Source: Spartobacteria bacterium UBA695 (lineage in GTDB: Bacteria > Verrucomicrobiota > Verrucomicrobiia > Chthoniobacterales > Chthoniobacteraceae). From it: a stretch of 64,000 bases of DNA. The position numbers were made by a program, and so were the translations under genes. Where the stretch lies: contig DBMP01000013.1 of NCBI GenBank assembly GCA_002298145.1, forward strand, positions 535,471-599,470. Direction: 5' to 3'. The first letter of the stretch is position 1, and every line of letters begins with the position of its first letter. Below the pieces are notes generated by a model. It searched no databases. It worked only from the letters and a program-made list of their open reading frames with translations, and had not been told where the DNA came from. Below, piece by piece: positions 57,771 through 64,000 of this stretch.

Positions 57771-59000
57771 ATGAGTCAGGAACTTTCAGAACAGGATTTG
57801 TTTTCATTTCTGCTGGAAACGATTCCTGACGAAATTTATTTCAAAGACCGCCAGGGGCGGTTCTTGCGCCTTAGCGACGAGGTGGCGCGGAAATTCGGGG
57901 TGAGCAGGCCCGAAGAGGTGATCGGGAAGAGTGATTACGATTTTTTGCCCAAGGCCTTTGCCGACGAGACCGCTGCCGATGAGCACCGGATCATGGAGAC
58001 CGGGTGTCCGATGGTCGGCAAGATCGAAAAAGTGACCGATGCCCGGGGACGGGTCAGCTGGGGCTATGCCACTAAGGTACCGCTGCGCAACCGCGCCGGG
58101 GAGATCATCGGCATTTGCGGTATTAATAAGGACTTTAACGCGGTGCATGCGATGGAGGAGGCGCTCCGGAGCGAACGCAACCGGCTTCTGTCGCTCACCG
58201 AGGAGCTGCAGGCGAAAAACGCGCAGATGGCGGCGGATCTGGAGATGGCCAAGGAGGTCCAGCAGGCGCTGCTGCCCCAAAGCTACCCGAGGATCTTCGG
58301 AGCCTGCGGCGGGTTTGAGTTTGCCCACGATTACCGCCCGGCGGCGACGGTGAGCGGCGATTTCTTTGACTTTTTCCAGCTCTCGCCCACTCGGGCCGGG
58401 ATCTTTGTCTGCGATGTGATGGGCCACGGGGTGAGGGCATCCTTGATTACGATGATGATCCGCGGGCTGCTGGAGGAGCTGCGCCCCGCCATGGACGACC
58501 CCGGCCAGTTACTGCAACAGCTTAACGCCCACCTCTGCGCGATCCTCAAGAACACTGAGGACGCGCTGATGGCCACGGCGTTTTATGGGGTTTTCGACGC
58601 GGATCGCAGGGAGATCCTCTTCGCCAATGCCGGGCACCCGCAGCCGGTTGTTTTGCGGGCCGTGGGCCGGGCGGTGGAGACGCTCGGGGAGGGGACGGCT
58701 CCGCAAAAGACGGCCGCCCTCGGGCTCTTCAGGGGCTTTGAGTACCGGACCAGCCGGTGCGTTTTTAGCCTGGGCGAGCGGATCGTGCTCTTTACGGACG
58801 GGCTCTTTGAGATCGAGACGGCCCAGGGGGAGGAGTTCGGGCGCAACGCGGTGGTGGAGTCCCTCAACCGTAATGCCGGGCTGCCCGCGCGGCGGCTTTT
58901 GCGGGAGGTGCTGGGCGATGCGCTTTGCTTTGCGGGCCGCAAGGAGTTCGAGGACGATGTCTGCCTGATATCGATCGAGCGCGTGGACGAGTCCGCCTGA
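57771..59000 (+). CDS. PAS-PP2C (SpoIIE/RsbU-type) serine phosphatase
   Basis: The 409-residue protein starts at the ATG at 57771. A PAS domain (residues 10-125; ETIPDEIYFKDRQGRFLRLSDE, with ICGINKDF) and a coiled coil (about 130-165) precede a PP2C-like SpoIIE domain (FEFAHDYRPAATVSGDFFDFF, FVCDVMGHGVRASL, NAGHPQPVVL, LFTDGLFE, EFEDDVCLI) with its metal-binding Asp residues. Such proteins dephosphorylate anti-sigma-factor antagonists in response to a PAS-sensed signal. No anti-sigma partner is adjacent. It is immediately upstream of the nif promoter region. Confidence 0.9.
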   Translation: MSQELSEQDLFSFLLETIPDEIYFKDRQGRFLRLSDEVARKFGVSRPEEVIGKSDYDFLPKAFADETAADEHRIMETGCPMVGKIEKVTDARGRVSWGYATKVPLRNRAGEIIGICGINKDFNAVHAMEEALRSERNRLLSLTEELQAKNAQMAADLEMAKEVQQALLPQSYPRIFGACGGFEFAHDYRPAATVSGDFFDFFQLSPTRAGIFVCDVMGHGVRASLITMMIRGLLEELRPAMDDPGQLLQQLNAHLCAILKNTEDALMATAFYGVFDADRREILFANAGHPQPVVLRAVGRAVETLGEGTAPQKTAALGLFRGFEYRTSRCVFSLGERIVLFTDGLFEIETAQGEEFGRNAVVESLNRNAGLPARRLLREVLGDALCFAGRKEFEDDVCLISIERVDESA

Positions 59001-59032
59001 CAGGGGTGCAAAGCGGGGATGACATGTGACAA

Positions 59033-59085
59033 CTAAAAGGAACATTTTGGTCCTTTTGGTGGTCGTTTTCCTACATTAACGTAGG
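59033..59085. promoter_or_regulatory. Two inverted repeats upstream of the nifB promoter
   Basis: The first, CTAAAAGGA-N9-TCCTTTTGG (59033-59059), pairs at 8 of 9 positions. The second, CCTAC-ATTAAC-GTAGG (59070-59085), has perfect 5-base arms. They lie about 150-200 bases upstream of the sigma-54 promoter, the usual distance for enhancer-binding sites. Neither is the classical NifA site TGT-N10-ACA. The first could instead end the phosphatase transcript, though it lacks a good T-run. Confidence 0.45.
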
Positions 59086-59231
59086 CTAAGGGGGCCGGGA
59101 AGGCAGCGGGTTGAGGGCCGGTGGTATTTTTATCAGGGAAGGGTTAGGTGGTGTAAGGGGTTTGGGAGGAGCTGGTTGGGTGGTTATTCCGAGCGGAGTA
59201 AAGCGCGGCTGACAGGAATGGAGGGCGCACA

Positions 59232-59248
59232 TGGCACGGGGATTGCAT
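59232..59248 (+). promoter_or_regulatory. Sigma-54 promoter of the nifB operon
   Basis: TGGCAC-GGGGA-TTGCAT matches the sigma-54 consensus TGGCAC-N5-TTGCW at every conserved base: -24 TGGCAC at 59232-59237 and -12 TTGCAT at 59243-59248. The start point would be near 59258, only about 10 bases before the nifB ATG at 59268, giving a very short leader without a visible Shine-Dalgarno. Confidence 0.9.
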
Positions 59249-59267
59249 TAGGGGCCTGCCAACAGCG

Positions 59268-60566
59268 ATGCAAAACGACCTTCCATTCGATATCGAGAAA
59301 CATCCGTGCTTTAGCCGCGATGCGCAGCACAAGTTCGGACGGATTCACCTTCCAGTCGCGCCCCGGTGTAATATCCAGTGCAATTTCTGCAACCGGAAGT
59401 TCGACTGCATGAACGAGAGTCGGCCCGGGGTGACGAGCAGCGTGATGAAACCCGAGGCGGCGATGGAGTACATTGAGGAGGTGATCTCCAAGCGGCCAGA
59501 AATCGCCGTGCTGGGCATTGCGGGTCCGGGCGATCCGTTTGCGAACCCGGCGGAGACGATGGAGACGCTGCGGCTGGCCCGCGCGCGCTTCCCGGAGCAG
59601 ATGCTCTGCCTGGCCAGCAACGGCCTGGAGATCGGGCCGCACATCGACGAGATCGCCGAGCTCAAGGTCAGCCACGTAACGATCACGATGACGGCTATCG
59701 ACCCGGCCATCGGGGGGCAAATTTACGCCTGGGTACGCGATGGGCGTACGCCGCTGCGGGGCGAGGAGGGCGCAGCGCTCTTGATCCAACGGCAGATCGA
59801 CGCCATTACCCGCCTGAAAGCGCGCGGTGTGGTGGTGAAGGTCAACTCGATCATCGTGCCCGGGGTCAACGATGCGCACATCCCGGAGATCGCCAAGTTC
59901 GTGGCGGGTCTCGGCGTGGATATCATGAACTGCATGCCGTTGGTGCCGGTGCCCGGGGCCGCGTTTGAGGAACTGCCGGAACCGGACGCGCTGATGACGG
60001 CGCGGGTGCGCCTGCAATGCGGGGAGTTCCTGAGCCAGATGGGGCATTGCTCCCGCTGCCGAGCGGACGCCGTGGGGCTCATCGGCGAGCAGATGACCGT
60101 GGAGCAAATGGCCACCGTTGACGCCTTCTCCGGCGGCAAGGCGAACCTGGGCCGCAAGCGCCCGTACATCGCCGTGGCCTCAAGGGAAGGGGCTCGCGTG
60201 AACCTGCACTTGGGCGAGGTGGCCAGTGTGTTGATTTTTAAAGAGGACGCCTCGACGGAGTCCGGCTTCAAGTTCAAGGAAATCCGCCGCGCTCCCGAGC
60301 CGGGCGGCGGGGCGGCCCGCTGGACGGAGCTGGCTGACATGCTCCACGACTGCCGCGCGTTCCTGGTCAGCGCCTCGGGCTCCACGCCCAAGTCGATCCT
60401 CCAGGCCCGCGGCGTCAAGGTCGTGGAGATGGAGGGAATGATTGAACCGGCGCTGGCCGCTGTGTTCGCTGGGCAGCCGTTGCCCAAGGAGCTGCGGCGG
60501 AAGTTCGAAGGCTGCACCCCGGGGTCCTCCTGTGGCGGAACCGCCGCCGGGTGCGCCTCGGCATAA
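59268..60566 (+). CDS. nifB: Nitrogenase cofactor biosynthesis radical SAM protein NifB
   Basis: The 432-residue protein has the radical SAM motif CNIQCNFC (Cys34, 38, 41) in VAPRCNIQCNFCNRKFDC, then NESRPGV, GIAGPGDPFANP and further cysteines (CSRCRADAVG). Residues from about 300 form a NifX/NafY-like domain (KRPYIAVASREGARVNLHLGEV). NifB builds NifB-co, the 8Fe-9S-C core of all nitrogenase cofactors. HPCFS at residues 12-16 is a conserved NifB start region, so the ATG at 59268 is sound. The C terminus is Gly/Ser/Cys-rich. Confidence 0.96.
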   Translation: MQNDLPFDIEKHPCFSRDAQHKFGRIHLPVAPRCNIQCNFCNRKFDCMNESRPGVTSSVMKPEAAMEYIEEVISKRPEIAVLGIAGPGDPFANPAETMETLRLARARFPEQMLCLASNGLEIGPHIDEIAELKVSHVTITMTAIDPAIGGQIYAWVRDGRTPLRGEEGAALLIQRQIDAITRLKARGVVVKVNSIIVPGVNDAHIPEIAKFVAGLGVDIMNCMPLVPVPGAAFEELPEPDALMTARVRLQCGEFLSQMGHCSRCRADAVGLIGEQMTVEQMATVDAFSGGKANLGRKRPYIAVASREGARVNLHLGEVASVLIFKEDASTESGFKFKEIRRAPEPGGGAARWTELADMLHDCRAFLVSASGSTPKSILQARGVKVVEMEGMIEPALAAVFAGQPLPKELRRKFEGCTPGSSCGGTAAGCASA

Positions 60567-60583
60567 ATATCCAATACGATCCC

Positions 60584-60913
60584 ATGTTTAAGCCGAGCAC
60601 CCAGATTTTTGTTTTCGCAACGGCCACGGCCCTCGACGCCGATGGAGCGCGGGTCTGCACGTGCGAGAGCGAAAAGGCGCTCGATATTCTGCATTACCTG
60701 CGCGAGCAGGTCGAGGAGAAGGAAATGCACGGGGTCGTGGTCACGGCCTGCGAGTGCATGGACCTCTGCCAGTACGGACCGGCGGTGGCGGTCTACCCGT
60801 GGGGGGATTGGTATAGCGAGGTGGACCACGCGGCGGCCGATGAAATCATCAAGGCCGTCTGGAACAATACGATTTTGAAAAGCATCTCGGGATGTTCCGG
60901 GTGCAAAAAGTGA
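60584..60913 (+). CDS. Thioredoxin-like [2Fe-2S] ferredoxin of the nif cluster
   Basis: The 109-residue protein starts at the ATG at 60584. Cysteines occur as CTCE near residue 25 and as CECMDLCQYGPAVAVYPWGDWYSEV near residue 62, the layout of the small Shethna-type, thioredoxin-fold ferredoxins. A second pair, CSGCKK, ends the chain. Such ferredoxins are often found next to nifB and may supply electrons or stabilise nitrogenase maturation. It lies 17 bases after nifB and 16 before mop. Confidence 0.85.
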   Translation: MFKPSTQIFVFATATALDADGARVCTCESEKALDILHYLREQVEEKEMHGVVVTACECMDLCQYGPAVAVYPWGDWYSEVDHAAADEIIKAVWNNTILKSISGCSGCKK

Positions 60914-60929
60914 GAAGCAGACACAAACC

Positions 60930-61136
60930 ATGAAATTAAGCGCCCGGAATAAGATTGAAGCAAAGGTCAAGTGCATCACTCGCGAAGAGGTCGTCGCGGA
61001 GGTGATCCTGGATATCGGCGGGGGAAAGGAACTCGTTTCCCACATTCCCGCCGAATCCGTTGACGGCCTGGGGCTGGCGGTGGGCAAGCCGGTCTACGCA
61101 GTCGTCAATATGAACAACGTCATGATCGCAACTTAA
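60930..61136 (+). CDS. mop: Molybdopterin/molybdate-binding Mop (TOBE) protein
   Basis: The 68-residue protein, MKLSARNKIEAKVKCITREEV to NMNNVMIAT, is a single Mop/TOBE domain with the hallmark start KLSARN and the AVVNMNNVMI tail. Mop proteins bind molybdate as oligomers and buffer it in the cell. Placement between the nif ferredoxin and nifV ties molybdate storage to FeMo-cofactor synthesis. nifV starts 19 bases downstream. Confidence 0.92.
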   Translation: MKLSARNKIEAKVKCITREEVVAEVILDIGGGKELVSHIPAESVDGLGLAVGKPVYAVVNMNNVMIAT

Positions 61137-61155
61137 GTAAAGTTTTCTCAAAGCT

Positions 61156-62295
61156 ATGAAACATCTAAACTCGATTTGGCTCATTGACACAACCCTGCGG
61201 GACGGTGAGCAGGCCGCGGGGGTGGTGTTTTCACGTGAAGAAAAAATCGCCATCGCCCAGGCCCTCGCCAAGGCGGGCGTGCCGGAGCTTGAAGTCGGCA
61301 TCCCGGCCATGGGGGAGAGCGAGATCGAAGATATCAACGCCGTCGCGGCCTCGGTGAGCGGCTGCAAGATCGAGACATGGTGCCGCGCGTCGCTGGAGGA
61401 CCTGGAGCTGGCCTCGCGCTGCAATGTCAACGGCGTCCATATTTCCTGGCCGGTTTCCGACGTGCATCTGCGGGCGTGGAAGAAAGACGCGGCGTGGGTG
61501 TTTCGTACGCTCGCGGAGGTGGTCCGGGAGGCCCGCAACCGGTTCGAATACGTTTCGGTGGGGGCGCAGGACGCTTCGCGCGCCGATCCCGAGTTTCTCG
61601 CGGATTTCGCCCATGCGGCCTGCCATGCGGGGGCGATCCGCATTCGCCTGGCCGATACCATCGGCATTCTGACGCCCCGGCAGACGGGAGCGATGGTCGA
61701 GCTGGTGCGCCGCGCGGCCCCCGGCATCAACGTGGAATTCCACGGGCACAACGACCTCGGCATGGCGGTGGGCAACACGATTGCGGCCATCGAGGCGGGC
61801 GCGCGCTCGGCGAGCGTGACGGTCAACGGCCTGGGCGAGCGGGCGGGCAACGCGCCGCTGGAGGAGGTCGTGATGGCGCTGCGCCTGAGCTGCCACATGG
61901 AGTGCGGGGTGGACCCGCGCGGATTTTATGCGCTCTCGCAGCTCGTCGAAAAGGCCTCGGGACGGTCGCTTTCCGACTCGAAGCCGGTGACGGGCAAGGC
62001 GGTTTTTCAACATGAATCGGGCATCCACTGCGCGGGTCTGCTGCGCGACCGTGCCACCTACGAGGCGTTTGCGAGCACGGAGGTGGGGCGGCCCGGTTCG
62101 GAGTTTGTTATCGGGCGGCATTCCGGCACGGCTGCTCTCCTGGAAGCCTGCCGGAATGCCGGATTTTCCGTGAATCCGGACGAAGCTGGAATGTTACTGG
62201 ATGCGATCCGGCAGCTCTCGCGAGATCACAAAGGGGCGATCGACCCCGTCGCGCTGAAAACCCTTCTGGACGCCAAGCGCGCCACGGGAAGCTAG
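61156..62295 (+). CDS. nifV: Homocitrate synthase
   Basis: The 379-residue protein belongs to the HMGL-like/isopropylmalate synthase superfamily. LIDTTLRDGEQAAGVVFSREEK at the start and FHGHNDLGMAVGNTIAAIEAGA with TVNGLGERAGNAPLEEV hold the metal ligands and catalytic residues. The short length without a LeuA regulatory domain and the nif context identify NifV, which condenses acetyl-CoA with 2-oxoglutarate to give the homocitrate ligand of FeMo-cofactor. Confidence 0.94.
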   Translation: MKHLNSIWLIDTTLRDGEQAAGVVFSREEKIAIAQALAKAGVPELEVGIPAMGESEIEDINAVAASVSGCKIETWCRASLEDLELASRCNVNGVHISWPVSDVHLRAWKKDAAWVFRTLAEVVREARNRFEYVSVGAQDASRADPEFLADFAHAACHAGAIRIRLADTIGILTPRQTGAMVELVRRAAPGINVEFHGHNDLGMAVGNTIAAIEAGARSASVTVNGLGERAGNAPLEEVVMALRLSCHMECGVDPRGFYALSQLVEKASGRSLSDSKPVTGKAVFQHESGIHCAGLLRDRATYEAFASTEVGRPGSEFVIGRHSGTAALLEACRNAGFSVNPDEAGMLLDAIRQLSRDHKGAIDPVALKTLLDAKRATGS

Positions 62296-62349
62296 CGGGC
62301 GGCGGCGGTCAAGCCCACGAAGGTTTTCCACTTAACTCGAAGTAACCCC

Positions 62350-63951
62350 ATGGAAAACGTAAAAACCACGACGATGACGGCGAACGCGCCGGAGGCCCCT
62401 CGGTCCCGGCAGCGTGAGGAGCGTCCGGTGGCCGGGCAACCGGCGGCGGCTTTGCAGAAAGATAAGGCCCGCCATTCGTGCGTTTCCGTGCGCCGCTTGA
62501 GCCTGTTTCTGCGCGTTTCGCGGATTATCAAGCAGAGCCTGGAGCTGGAGGGTGTGCTCCAGCCGCTGGCGGATTGCCTGGGGCTGACGCTGGGCTTGCG
62601 CCGTGTGGAAACGCGTGTGCTGGAGCCGGAGGGCGGTGCGCTGGAAAGCGCCTACCGCGCGGGCGGGGGCCGGAGCAGCGGGGTGGATGTCGGGGGCCTG
62701 GCGGATCTGCGCGAATGGGTGGAACGCACGGGCAAACCGGCGGCGACGCTTGGGGAAGCGGAGGGGGCGCTCGGGGTGACGCTCCTCTGCGTGCCGGTGC
62801 TGGTGGCGGGCCGCGTGGCGGGGACGCTTTTCGCAGAGCGGGTGATCGACCCGGAGAAGCCGGTGCACGAGGATCTCGATACGCTGACCCGGGTTGCCTC
62901 GATCCTGGCGCAGGCGGTGCTCTTTCGCCGCTCGCTGATGGGGATCGCCGGAGATCTGCACCGGGAAAATCACGCGCTGCGCGAGCATATTCATAATCAT
63001 TTTCGCCCGGCGGGCATGGTGGGGGATTCCCACGCCATGCAGCGCATGTATTACCGGATCATCCAAGCGGCCCCGCTGGAGCTGCCGGTGCTGGTGGTAG
63101 GGGCAAAGGGGGCGGGTAAGAATTGCGTGGCGCGCGCGCTGCACGCCGGGAGCGCCCGGAGCGAGGGGCCGCTGGTGGAGGTCGATTGCGCGGAGCTTGC
63201 GGGGCCGAGGGTCATCGGCAATGCGAGCGGATCGGAGCTGGAGGCCTTTGTGAAAAAAGCCCGGGGCGGCACGCTTTTCCTGGAGCGCGTGGAGGCGCTG
63301 GCCCCTGCCGATCAGGCCCGGCTTCTGGGGCTCCTGGAGGTTTCGGATTCGGACCTGGGCTACGTTTCGGAAGCCGTGGGGGAGGATGTGCGGGTGATCT
63401 GCGCGACGGGCGCCTCGCTGGAGGCCTTGGTAGACCAGGGGCGCTTTTGCCGCGAGCTTTTCCAAATCCTCGGCGCGTACACGATCCGCATTCCCTCACT
63501 GCGCGAGCGCCGGGGGGACCTGCTGCAATTGGCGGACTATTTCGTGGAGAAGTTCGCCGCGCATCACCACAAGACGATCCGGCGTGTCTCGGCGGCGGCG
63601 GTCGATCTGCTGATGGCCTACGACTGGCTGGGCAACGTCGGGGAGATGCGCGAGTTATTTGAAAAGGCCGTGGCCACGTGCGGGGACGGGGTCATCCGGG
63701 CCAATCATTTTCCGCCCCGGCTCTACGCGGCGGTGGACCCGCAGGGGGCGGGGGGCAGCGTGCTCGAATGCGCGGTGGCGGCTCTGGAATACGAGCTGGT
63801 GGTGGACGCACTCATCAAACAGCACGGCAACATCGCGGCGGCGGCCCGGCAACTCGGCACGACGGAACGGATCATGGGTTGCCGCGTAAAAAAGTACGGC
63901 CTGGATATGAGCCGCTTCACCGGCATTTCCGCCAGCAGCGTGGCTGCATAA
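62350..63951 (+). CDS. NifA-like regulator with degenerate AAA+ domain
   Basis: The 533-residue protein has a GAF-like region (about 50-195), an AAA+ core (223-445) and a Fis-type HTH (GNIAAAARQLGTTERIMGCRVKKYGLD, 493-519), the NifA layout. Walker A is GAKGAGKN (251-258). GAFTGA is absent: only 22 residues separate DCAEL from GGTLFLE, about 10 fewer than usual. Walker B is LFLER instead of LFLDE. The GRFREDLYYRL arginine fingers are replaced in GRFCRELFQIL (364-374), and GNVREL is GNVGEM (sensor II Arg lost). By motif logic it should not activate sigma-54, but it may still bind DNA. No other NifA is in the window. Confidence 0.85.
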   Translation: MENVKTTTMTANAPEAPRSRQREERPVAGQPAAALQKDKARHSCVSVRRLSLFLRVSRIIKQSLELEGVLQPLADCLGLTLGLRRVETRVLEPEGGALESAYRAGGGRSSGVDVGGLADLREWVERTGKPAATLGEAEGALGVTLLCVPVLVAGRVAGTLFAERVIDPEKPVHEDLDTLTRVASILAQAVLFRRSLMGIAGDLHRENHALREHIHNHFRPAGMVGDSHAMQRMYYRIIQAAPLELPVLVVGAKGAGKNCVARALHAGSARSEGPLVEVDCAELAGPRVIGNASGSELEAFVKKARGGTLFLERVEALAPADQARLLGLLEVSDSDLGYVSEAVGEDVRVICATGASLEALVDQGRFCRELFQILGAYTIRIPSLRERRGDLLQLADYFVEKFAAHHHKTIRRVSAAAVDLLMAYDWLGNVGEMRELFEKAVATCGDGVIRANHFPPRLYAAVDPQGAGGSVLECAVAALEYELVVDALIKQHGNIAAAARQLGTTERIMGCRVKKYGLDMSRFTGISASSVAA

Positions 63952-63979
63952 AGTGTAATACGATTTAAAGGTATTAAGA

Positions 63980-64000
63980 CTCACGCAAAGACGCAAAGGC
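63980..64000. repeat. Dispersed palindromic repeat, copy 3 (cut by window end)
   Basis: CTCACGCAAAGACGCAAAGG followed by C matches the left arm of copy 1 exactly over 21 bases. It starts 29 bases past the stop of the NifA-like gene. The second arm lies outside the window. Confidence 0.75.

Noticed and set aside
59025..59044. NifA-type enhancer TGT...ACA upstream of nifB
   Set aside because: The spacing is 14 bases rather than 10, so it is not counted as a NifA site.
1..64000. tRNA or rRNA genes
   Set aside because: The gaps between genes are mostly short and none showed a recognisable cloverleaf or rRNA segment by eye; a covariance scan was not possible.

Overview
This is a GC-rich, densely coding chromosomal window from a diderm bacterium. 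It holds about 60 protein genes on both strands and no recognisable rRNA or tRNA. The gene repertoire best fits a member of the Verrucomicrobiota (Opitutales or Chthoniobacterales type): few clear Shine-Dalgarno sites, a DUF2339/DUF3999 pair, a PUR-alpha-like small protein, an outer-membrane barrel, type IV pilus assembly genes, a CPBP protease of the exosortase-associated type, and a nif cluster. This placement is inference from gene content. Class III (anaerobic) ribonucleotide reductase together with a nif cluster points to an anaerobic or microaerobic, facultative diazotroph. A Mn-type superoxide dismutase shows it also meets oxygen.

Layout. 1-5.7 kb: end of metE, an adenylate kinase, a split ThrE-type exporter, nrdD-nrdG and dcd, all rightward and partly overlapping. 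5.9-10.1 kb: a fused transporter/acyltransferase/acyl-ACP synthetase and a convergent LysR regulator. 10.2-16.5 kb: a YiiX-like lipoprotein and the translationally coupled DUF2339/DUF3999 membrane pair. 16.6-21.2 kb: a complete NAD salvage regulon (pncB-nadE-nrtR-pncA) behind a palindrome that fits an NrtR operator. 21.3-25.4 kb: a TPR-AAA+ ATPase coupled to a TPR membrane protein, yccF and sodA. 25.4-33.6 kb (leftward): mrp, a small protein, pyrR-pyrB, a lipoprotein, pyrC, mscS and mazG; the pyrR leader carries a PyrR-binding RNA loop next to the ribosome-binding site. 33.7-41.4 kb: a SIS-domain protein, S1/P1 nuclease, an unrecognised three-gene cassette, an outer-membrane barrel, an M14-type peptidase, a LuxC-like reductase, a YciI protein and RadC. 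41.5-47.0 kb: a second, different nadE, a CPBP protease, and pilM-N-O plus a PilP-position protein. 47.0-57.3 kb: a histidine phosphatase, an Ada/Ogt methyltransferase, a gene-free repeat-rich region, gyrA and gyrB, and a haem operon (ccsA/hemX-like, hemA, hemC). 57.4-64 kb: a PUR-alpha-like protein, a PAS-PP2C phosphatase, then nifB-ferredoxin-mop-nifV and a NifA-like regulator behind a near-perfect sigma-54 promoter.

The most notable points are these. (1) The NifA-like protein keeps its GAF region and Fis-type HTH, but its AAA+ domain has lost GAFTGA, the Walker B acidic pair, both arginine fingers and the sensor II arginine. (2) A PyrR-binding loop with a compensatory base pair abuts the pyrR Shine-Dalgarno. 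(3) An NrtR-type operator lies across the pncB promoter. (4) A family of palindromic repeats (27-nt arms, 19-nt loop) lies just 3' of pyrB and gyrB, and a cut-off copy follows the nifA-like gene. (5) A 0.5-kb region is bounded by two inverted composite palindromic repeats. (6) Two unequal NAD synthetases are present. (7) Two coupled membrane or ATPase gene pairs have no assigned function.
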